A stretch of 64,000 nucleotides of DNA from Paragonimus westermani (lineage: Eukaryota; Platyhelminthes; Trematoda; Plagiorchiida; Troglotrematidae). This document shows, one piece after another, positions 56,722-64,000 of the stretch. The stretch is taken from the NCBI GenBank assembly GCA_008508345.1, contig QNGE01003091.1, positions 25,896 to 89,895 on the forward strand. The letters run 5' to 3'. The notes under the pieces were generated by a model. That model did no database searches. It was not told the DNA's origin and was given only the letters and a program-made list of their open reading frames with translations. Both the position numbers and the translations under genes were made by a program. The stretch's first letter is position 1. Each line of letters opens with the position of its first letter.

Positions 56722-59200
56722 GTTGGGTCTAGAACAGTCGTGTGTGTAGTGCAGCGAGTGTCCACAAATTCTGCGCCCGCAGAGCAACCAAATCGGATCC
56801 AAAATGACAGAGAGTCGTGAAGGAGTGTTTCTAACTAATAGGGCGTTAGGGTGCGAGAAGTACTTCAAAAACCACATAGAAGAAAATAACAGAATACCTT
56901 CATGTCTAATCCGTCAAATTTACAAGTTCCGAGATTAGCGATCTGCCTGAACACGATCACGTGATGGTGAAGCGGCGAAGCGCAAATGAATACAATGTGC
57001 ACATAAACAAAGGTCGTGAAGTGGGGAATAAGGATGACCAAACTTCGCGGAAACAGGCTTCAATGAGTGAACGATATCAGCCTTTTGTAATATGTCGGGA
57101 TCAACGTTCACGGAAGGAATGATTTTTCGCGCGCCTAGTTTGAATGGTCGTGTCAGTCCTTGCAAGGAGGGCTCGCAGTAACTACCAAAATATCGGATGT
57201 AGGAGGAAAACGAGTCACCAAGAAGAGAATAAATAGAGACAAGGAGCGCGGTCGTCGACTTTCCATGACGGTCTCCAAACACTCATCGCAGGCAGCTACT
57301 TTAACAGCAAGTATCGGTCACTTTTTTACGGTCAGACTGGAGGTCCGACCGCGCGCGTTCCTCGAGAAGTGCACTAGGCACACAAGTTGGTGGACGTGCA
57401 GGGACTGACGTGCAACCGCTACTTGCATGGCCACACTGTCACTCATGATCATTGCCCTTTTCTTCGCCGGTCCCACGAGGATCATGAGTTGCCGAAAAGA
57501 TAAGGTGATGGCTACCGTTGTCTAATTTGTGGGCCAGCCGAAGATAACCGGCAAACCTACTCTTCCAACGAAGTGAAAAAACTACTAAAACGAACAGGCT
57601 GTACCGTTCTTTACAACTCACACACGCGGATATATCCCGATAAATTTGGGATAGCGCTATTTGCCCATGAACGTAAGGTGTGTCTGACGTTTTTAATCAT
57701 CTACGTTGAAATATCACACACTAGTTGTGTTCAGTTGATCATGCAAACAACGTAGGCAACCAATCGTATTCGTTTAACAAAAAACCGGAAGCGCCGGTTG
57801 CAGACATCCTTGGTCGTTTTCCTCCTATCAAAACGCTGGTGGACGTGTTGTGTGACATTGAACGGGACAGCGCTGTTCAGCAGCCACGGTCAAAGTTCTT
57901 TGAAGTCTTCAGCGGTCAGACGGCGCTCACATGGTCTTTGTCTAGCAGAAATAACGACACAAAGATGGTTGTGCACCATGGCAAAATTGATGGTGCGAAA
58001 GTCTCCGGAAGACATTCTGTTTGTCCGCTCACTCTCTCTCAAACGCCGAAAGATGAGCGCAAATATGCACCATATTGAGACAGACTTAAGGGTGTGCCTC
58101 AAGATCACCGACCACAGGTTCGTTGGCCGAGTGCATTATGAACAACAGGATCAAACTTCGAAATGATCAACCCCTGCCACAAATGCATCCAGCTTTTGGG
58201 ATTGTCGTGACCACTACATCTCACAAGTGATCCTGGAACAACACTGATAAATCAACGATATTCACAAGCATTGTTTTAGTTCAGTAGAATGCGTTTATTT
58301 GACAATTACTACACATTTATTGCGAGTGCAAACCAGTGGCAGGCCATAGAGTGAGTGTTTACATGTTTGGCCCACTGGGTGCACAGGGTTGACTGTATGA
58401 AGTGGAGGAGAACCCATGTTACAAGGTGAGTACATAGTTAGGAGCAGGTAGTCATGTAGCTGTAGGAACCACTGCTGCCTGAGGAAGGCTCCAGAGTGGT
58501 GCTTAAAGAGCCTGCTGTTACGTTCTCGCCAGCCGTTATCATTTGCCACGACAAAGAATCGTTTGGCGAGAACTACTCCACAGAAAGATCATGTGAGAAC
58601 TAAATGACCGTGAAACAGTCGAAATCCAAGGGGATGGAAGTCAAGAATTTCAGATCCAGACTCTCACCTGACTCTTCTTAAGCCGGCGACTTGTTTGGTA
58701 GTCGCACACTGGATACGCTCAACAGGCAGTGTCATCCTTCAGACCAGCATGCATTAGCTGAGAAACATACTTGTAAGAAATTCTTGGAGGTCAAAATTCC
58801 ATTCAATTAAACATGTCGCACAATTTCCCGCGATCCTGTCAAGCTAGATCCTTCTTATTATAATTCTCAAAAAGCGCGTCCAAAAGTAATAGTGTATCGA
58901 CGACAGACAGTCGCACCATGCTTATTTCACCACCACTATTCAGTAACGAAGCAACAGCATGGATCAAAATGGCCGCGGGGCAAATGCGGGAAAGATACGG
59001 GAATGATAATTGGAGGGCAGCATCGTATGGGATGGCTTTCGTCATATGATGAAACTGAGACTTGGTGCCCAAAGCGACCGGACCATCCTCAGATCAGTGT
59101 TGTGTGCAAATGGGTGTTTTTGTTTGTAATACCATTAAAACGCATAACTCGTGTGTTGGCTTCCCGAAATAAACCTCTGTGCCACCCGCCTCCTGGGTTC
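56722..59200. other. Mostly anonymous stretch; may contain the lost 5' LTR of gypsy element C
   Basis: No gene supported. The most protein-like frame is 57725-58078 (+, 117 codons; contains EAPVADILGRFPPIKTLVD and FFEVFSGQTALTWSL), overlapped by another frame and without a recognised family. The 5' LTR of the plus-strand gypsy element should end just before 59205, but no second copy exists here to define it. Confidence 0.4.
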
Positions 59201-59242
59201 ACAATAATTGATGCCGTGACCAGGATACGAGGAAGAAGATCC

Positions 59243-60035
59243 CGTGGCCGCAGCTGTTTGAGGATGGAGATGTTCCGAGTTTACTGCAGGACTTCGAGGA
59301 CGTAGCGGAAGCGGTCGGAGTGGAGGCGGACCTGGCAAAACTGCCAGCCCTGCGGATGCTGCTCAAGGGCATAGCCAAGGAGGTGATGGATGCGGCGCGA
59401 AGGGGTCTTGTGAAACTGGAGTGGGCTGCCGCGAAAGAGGCGCTGATCGCCGGGTTCGACAGCCAGGCAATGAGGCAATGAAGCGGTTCAAGGGCGTCCG
59501 ACTTGAATCAGGAAGCGACGCTGTGGTCTACGCCATGTCTCTGCGGGCAGCGTTGTCAAGAGCCCTGCCACATTTGACCCAGGACTCGAAACAACGCCTG
59601 CTGACGGCACAGTTCCGGGACGAAATGCAACCAACAGTCCGAGATCAGCTCAGAGTTGCTCTCATCGCACAGCCCTTGACGCTGGAACGGTTCGCAGATG
59701 CAGCTCGACAATTCCTGACAGAAAGTGCTGCGACAGTCAACTAGGTGAAGGCAAGCGAACCGAGTGAACCGAATGACCTTCGGAGAGCAGTGGAAAAGTT
59801 GATTGAAGTAGTGACGGCTTTGAAGGTGAAAAAGAAGGAGAACCGTGGCGACATCTGTTACGGATGCGGAGGACGGGGACACTGGCAAATTTCTTGCCCA
59901 CTCGGCAAGAATAGGTCGTATCCTAATAAACGTTCCGTCGATTGCTCTTTGTTTGGGAAGGGGGATACGGTAATAGAGGCGGTTGGTAAGACAGCGGTTC
60001 AGGCTAGGTTAGAAGTCAATGGTAGCTTGGAGTAC
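59243..60035 (+). pseudogene. Gag of gypsy element C with CCHC knuckle
   Basis: The first frame reads IPWPQLFEDGDVPSLLQDF, then LAKLPALRMLLKGIAKEV and KLEWAAAKEALIAGFDSQ to a TGA at 59479. After a frame slip it continues EAMKRFKGVRLESGSDAVV, LRAALSRALPHLTQDSKQ and LTLERFADAARQFL, a TAG at 59742, then CYGCGGRGHWQISC (C-x2-C-x4-H-x4-C), a complete zinc knuckle. Confidence 0.85.
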
Positions 60036-60038
60036 TGA

Positions 60039-60640
60039 TTGATCGACACTGGGACCGCGATTTCATTGATTGGGCCGAGGTTAGGAAAGATTGTGCGGCC
60101 GTGTGCGATGGTAGTCCGGACGGTCGATGGGTTTACTCTCAAAGTTGATGGTCTGGCAGAATATGGTGTTCGAATCGATGGTCACATGGTCAAACAACCG
60201 TTCGTCATTGCCCCCGACGCACGTCAGACTATCTTGGGGGCGGATTTTCTTGACCACGTTGAGGCCGTGATTGATTTGAAGCATGATAAACTGGTAACGA
60301 AGTATGGGGTGGTTCCACTGGTGAGAAAGCGCAAAACCCAGCTTGGACAAATTGAAGTGAACGTACCCAGAGCAATGCCAACTTGTGACAGTCAGTTGCT
60401 GAACGCAGTGATACGCAAGTTTCAGGGATTGTTTACTACGGATCAGGACCCATATGGCTATTGTGACTGGGTTGAACACAAAATCCCCATCGAATCGAAG
60501 CGATTTCGGCCATTCGGACCCCGAAGAATTCCTGTGCACTTGCAGCCGGTAATTGAACGACAAGTGAAGGACATGCTGAACGAAGAAATCATCGAGGAGG
60601 CCGACAGCCCGTTCAACTCTCCTGTCCTGTTGGTAAAATA
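60039..60640 (+). pseudogene. Protease and RT start of gypsy element C
   Basis: Directly after a TGA at 60036: LIDTGTAISLIGPRLG, an intact aspartic-protease DTG, with the flap-distal ILGADFLDHVEAVIDL block. It runs into the RT N-terminus HKIPIESKRFRPFGPRRIP, IERQVKDMLNEEIIEEA and SPFNSPVLLVK, then a TAG at 60639. Confidence 0.88.
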
Positions 60641-60641
60641 G

Positions 60642-61295
60642 CCTGACGGTAAATTTCGATTTTGTGTCGACTCCAGGCGACTGAATGAGATAACGATCAA
60701 TAAAGTGGTAGCAGTTCCGTCGGTGGCGGAGATTTTTGACAAGCTGCAGAACGCCCCGGTGGTTACAGTGTTAGATTTACGGTCCGGATATTGTCAGATC
60801 AAACAATCGGACCGAGATAAAACAGCGTTCACAGTGGGAGAAAAGCAATACCACTTCAAACGTATGCCGTTCGGACTGTCAGGCTCATGTTTCACGTTCA
60901 GACGACTGAGGCTCAAGATGCTGAACCGATTGAGCAACACTGTTGTCTATGGAGAAGATAACGTCATTTACAGTGCAAATGGGACAGAACATACAATACA
61001 CGTTTCAGCAGTGCTGCAGAAGATTCAACAAGCCGGCCTCCGGATCAATAGTCCAAAGTCTCGACTTGCGAAACAAACGTTAGTAGTTTTCAGTCAGAAG
61101 GTCGGCCAGGGTGAGGTCCAGCCACTGCCCGATAAACTGCTGACAATCAAGACTATTCCGGTGCCAACATCAAAGAGGACGTTGAGACAGTTTCTCGGTC
61201 GCGTCGGGTTCTACAGCCGCTTCAGCAAAAACTTCCATGACCTCGCGAGTCCATTATTCGAAATTCTGAGGAAGGATGGCCAATTTCATTGGTGA
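60642..61295 (+). pseudogene. Reverse transcriptase of gypsy element C
   Basis: FRFCVDSRRLNEITINK, VVTVLDLRSGYCQIKQ (first catalytic Asp), AFTVGEKQYHFKRMPFGLSG, VVYGEDNVIYS (the catalytic YxDD reads YGED) and LRQFLGRVGFYSRFSKNF. It ends at a TGA (61293) where Trp or Arg would be expected. The YGED change and stops make RT inactive. Confidence 0.9.
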
Positions 61296-62240
61296 CAGAA
61301 AGCCAATCAAGCATTTGTCGAGATCCAACGGTTGATTAGGGAAAGACGGCTGACCCTGAAATTGCCAGTGACTGGAGAGAGCTTCATTGTCGCAACGGAT
61401 GCGGTACTGAGGCAGGAAGACGGTGTTGTGGAGTACGCCAGTCGGGTACTGAGTCCTGCTGAACGAAACTATTCAACGACAGAGAAAGAATGTTTGGCAA
61501 TCGTATGGGCCTTGGAAAAATGGAGGCCGTACTTGCTCGGCCGACAGTTCCATGTGGAGACTGACCACAAACCGCTGGAGTGGATTAAATCGGCGAAGGA
61601 CCCTCGAGGAAGGCTGGCTCGTTGGGCGTTACGACTACAGGAGTACGACTTCACAATCTGCCATTTGTCCGGGAAAGAGAACTGTGTGCCCGATTTGCTT
61701 TCCCGAACGCAACACCTCGATGAGGTCCACAAGGACGTGGTCGGAGTTAACAGTATCGAACTGGAGAGTGACCCCGGAAAGTTACAAGCAGCACAGAGGA
61801 TGGATACACCGATCCGGGTGGTGATTGACCGACTCTTGTCAGGAGGACAACCGCCAGAGGACGAAGTGAATCCGGAATTGAAAGTTTTCAGAATGCGCTG
61901 GTCCGACTTGCAGCTGAATAGTGCCGGAATTTTGATGCGCCAATTGCGGGAGGGAATAAACATCCCGGTCATACCGGTGGAGTTGAGGGGCGACAATTGT
62001 GAAGGAATGTCATCAGCTGGCTCATGGGGGTTTTCATCGAACCCACAAAATGCCGAAACAATAAGCATACTGGCCGGGAATGAAGAATGATGCTGGCAAT
62101 TATGTATGGGCGTGCCAGCAGTGTCGCTTACTGGAGAGTACTAACCACCCCAGTCAGTATCCCACACAGCAAATCCCGGTTAGTAAAATTGGAGATCTGT
62201 GGTCAGTGGATGTGATGAGCCTCTTTCCAGTAACGAATTT
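61296..62240 (+). pseudogene. RNase H and truncated integrase of gypsy element C
   Basis: Same frame after the TGA: LKLPVTGESFIVATDA, VEYASRVLSPAERNYSTTEK, CLAIVWALEKWRPYLLG, ETDHKPLEWI (RNase H) and CHLSGKENCVPDLLSR. After a frameshift near 62005 the integrase zinc finger reads CHQLAHGGFHRTHK...ACQQC, and the core begins LWSVDVMSLFPV before similarity stops at about 62240. Confidence 0.85.
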
Positions 62241-62356
62241 CTGAAATCAATAAATCGTAATCATGACCGGAATGTCGGAATCCCATGATAAATGAGCAAG
62301 GTACTAGTGCCGAATACTGATATACGAGTACCGTTGAATATTTGGCGAATAATTCA

Positions 62357-63402
62357 TGTTCACAGTGAGTTACACGTATTTCGGCTATCCAATAAATGTC
62401 CTTCTCGGTATCCTACGGCAGGAAAGGTAATTCACCTCCGAAACAGTTAAGGAGAAGACGCTCGTAATAACCAGATTTATTACTGTGCCAGTTAAATCAG
62501 TGTACAAAAAAATTTAAGCTCATACGTCAAATGTGAGAGAACTCCTCAGAAATCGAACACAGAATGTGCCCGTACAACAAAGTGGACAGCTAGTCACCTC
62601 TCAGCAATGGGGAACGACAAAAGGGGATTGAGATCACTCAGGTATGCGCTCGAATCTCGTCCACTAACAACTTAAAGCGCCTTCCCTAAAGAGCAGTCGT
62701 AACTTAGTCCCATCAGGCATCGAACTAAAGGAACGCGTTAGGGTTTGGAAACAAACCGTATGTTTCCAGCAATGTTAGGAAATATGATAAGTAATTAGTC
62801 CTCGTCTAATCTGGGACCAACGGCAGCAACCAAGGGAAGAATGAAAGGAAGTGCGAGCTGGGCTCCAGCCCACTTGAAGGCACTCGAAAGCGCGCAAGAC
62901 GAGAGAGTGTGTAGAACCCTCGAGTTTGTTAAACAACGCTCAGAAAGATCCAGGTTAAACGGCCAAGTAGGACAGAATAATAGATGGGTCGTAAGGAGAG
63001 GAGCAAATATTCGTTAGTTGAAATTAGTTGCACGGCTAAAAAAAGTGGCATTGAGTTCTTACCACGCCTACAAAAGCAGGCGTACACAGAATCATGTTTT
63101 GCAGAAAAGACAAGCAATGAAACACGGTTGCAGCAGGGATCTTTAGAGAAGCCACACGATCGCTGGTCACTACAGTTGGATCGGAGCGAAGCGACTGTTT
63201 GCACATCGGGAGGTGATTGGAATTATGAGTTACTCAAGAAGGGATACAGAAGGAAAATGTCTTATTTTGTCATTCAGAAACTTACTGCTCGGGTTGACTA
63301 ACGGTGAGGAAAACTGTATCAGTAGCTGATGTAAGAATGAAGACGATAAATGTAGTTTGTATAAGGAAGATAATAACACTTGGGGTCATGTTTCAACACT
63401 AA
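62357..63402 (+). repeat. ~520-bp unnamed repeat family, copy C, split by an insertion
   Basis: Left part 62357-62655 carries the blocks from GTTCACAGTGAGTTACACG to TTGAGATCACTCAGGTATGC. Right part, about 63162-63402, resumes at GGATCGGAGCGAAGCGACTG and ends GGGGTCATGTTTCAACACT. Copy B is uninterrupted at this point, so about 500 bp (62656-63161) has been inserted here or arises from rearrangement. The insert has no recognisable coding. Confidence 0.75.
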
Positions 63403-63656
63403 CCAAACAAGGCACAGCGAGCTCTGGAATAGTTCAACAGACCTTTACAAAATCAACACCACACTCCAAACGATACGAGAACCTTTGTCCAGTAGCAATT
63501 AGGTATATACTTTGGCAAGCTCCGGTAACAAGCGTGTACGGAGTGGGGTAGTTCCGGTAGATACGGTAACTGCAGCAGGTACGGTCAAACCTCGTGACTT
63601 ATTTGAAAGCGGTTTAAATAACTCCCGTTAAACAAAGTTCTGTTGGATACAATCAT
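63403..63656. other. Anonymous spacer
   Basis: Nothing recognisable between the repeat and the LTR at the right edge. Confidence 0.4.
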
Positions 63657-64000
63657 TTAGTGCTTATCGCACTAAGTCGCCTTTTCCCCAGGTACGCAAT
63701 TATCAGACGCGAAAAACAAAATGGTCGTTGAGCAGAGAGACCAAATCTTTATTCGACGAAATGTACAAGTGGCCCCTGATAGTGTTATAAAAGGCACCTA
63801 CACGTGAATTAGCTAGAGAGACTAGAGACCGGCCATCGACGAGCGAGTAAACCGGAAGAATGTGACACGCGTCCTTCGGGTTCGCGCCACAGTCACATGA
63901 CATGCAGACAAACAATCGGACAGCATACATCATGCGAGCTTTCTTAATAGCCTAGGTACAATATGCAACTATGAGTTTTGGAACTATTTTACACACCATA
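63657..64000 (-). repeat. Partial LTR of the gypsy A family, cut by the window edge
   Basis: 344 bp matching 56342-56685 base for base by my reading, except for a six-base window near its left end (about 63663-63668). There is no GGTGAGCCCG primer-binding block to its left, so it is either a solo LTR or the 3' LTR of a minus-strand element extending beyond 64000. Confidence 0.85.

Larger units (their letters stand above)
59207..62240 (+). mobile_element. Ty3/gypsy element C, plus strand, truncated in integrase
   Basis: A PBS-like TGATGCCGTGACCAGGAT at about 59211-59228 is followed by Gag, a CCHC knuckle, protease, RT, RNase H and the start of integrase, all on plus. From 59421 to about 62005 a single reading frame runs through gag-pro-pol with only four stops (59742, 60036, 60639, 61293). 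Frameshifts occur near 59480 and 62005. It ends at about 62240 in the integrase core; no 3' LTR was found. It is a different lineage from elements A and B (CCHC, not C-H-C-C). Confidence 0.88.

Noticed and set aside
57725..58166. Two overlapping plus frames (117 and 122 codons) as a gene
   Set aside because: They overlap in different frames, have no recognised domain, and neither has supporting splice signals that I trust.

Overview
The window looks like flatworm nuclear DNA, and I favour a diphyllobothriidean tapeworm or a related parasitic platyhelminth. The species is an inference. The support is a split host gene with long introns plus one 40-nt GT-AG mini-intron, a Penelope-like element with pseudo-LTRs, Ty3/gypsy elements whose Gag carries a C-H-C-C box (a trait of the CsRn1 lineage known from flukes), a BEL/Pao element, several LINE remnants and tRNA-like SINEs. 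I saw no bacterial-type operon, CRISPR array, rRNA gene or convincing tRNA gene. Almost every long open frame comes from a transposable element.

Left third (1-22.4 kb). Positions 1-9.9 kb are mostly anonymous non-coding DNA with SINE-like repeats. Between 9.9 and 19.9 kb lies the one host gene I can name: five minus-strand exons of an OGFOD1-type prolyl 3-hydroxylase (2-oxoglutarate/Fe(II) dioxygenase acting on ribosomal protein uS12). All five exons agree in splice phase and the catalytic residues are conserved. Its introns hold a Penelope-like 3' fragment, two LINE fragments and a few unassigned small open frames. A LINE interrupted by a 948-N assembly gap follows at 21.06-22.33 kb.

Middle third (22.4-43 kb). 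This is a graveyard of decayed elements: a LINE (27.1-28.3 kb); a gypsy element with both LTRs (28.9-33.6 kb) that has lost its Gag end and contains a copy of an unnamed ~520-bp repeat family; and an almost end-to-end BEL/Pao fossil (38.3-42.9 kb, minus), readable from Gag through RT, RNase H and integrase to the DUF5641-like tail.

Right third (43-64 kb). A CR1-like LINE 3' half (46.0-47.3 kb) contains an 85-bp assembly duplication flanking a single N. Next comes a CsRn1-like gypsy element with two 380-bp LTRs (48.6-56.7 kb), into which a young Penelope-like element has inserted (50.7-53.5 kb). The insert is bounded by 259-bp direct repeats that I read as identical, and the gypsy reading frame rejoins exactly when it is removed. 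A different gypsy element lies on the plus strand (59.2-62.2 kb), followed by another copy of the ~520-bp repeat and a third LTR of the CsRn1-like family running off the window edge.

Functionally, the only chromosomal gene seen is the dioxygenase. The rest is layered transposon insertion, with the nested Penelope element as the youngest event.
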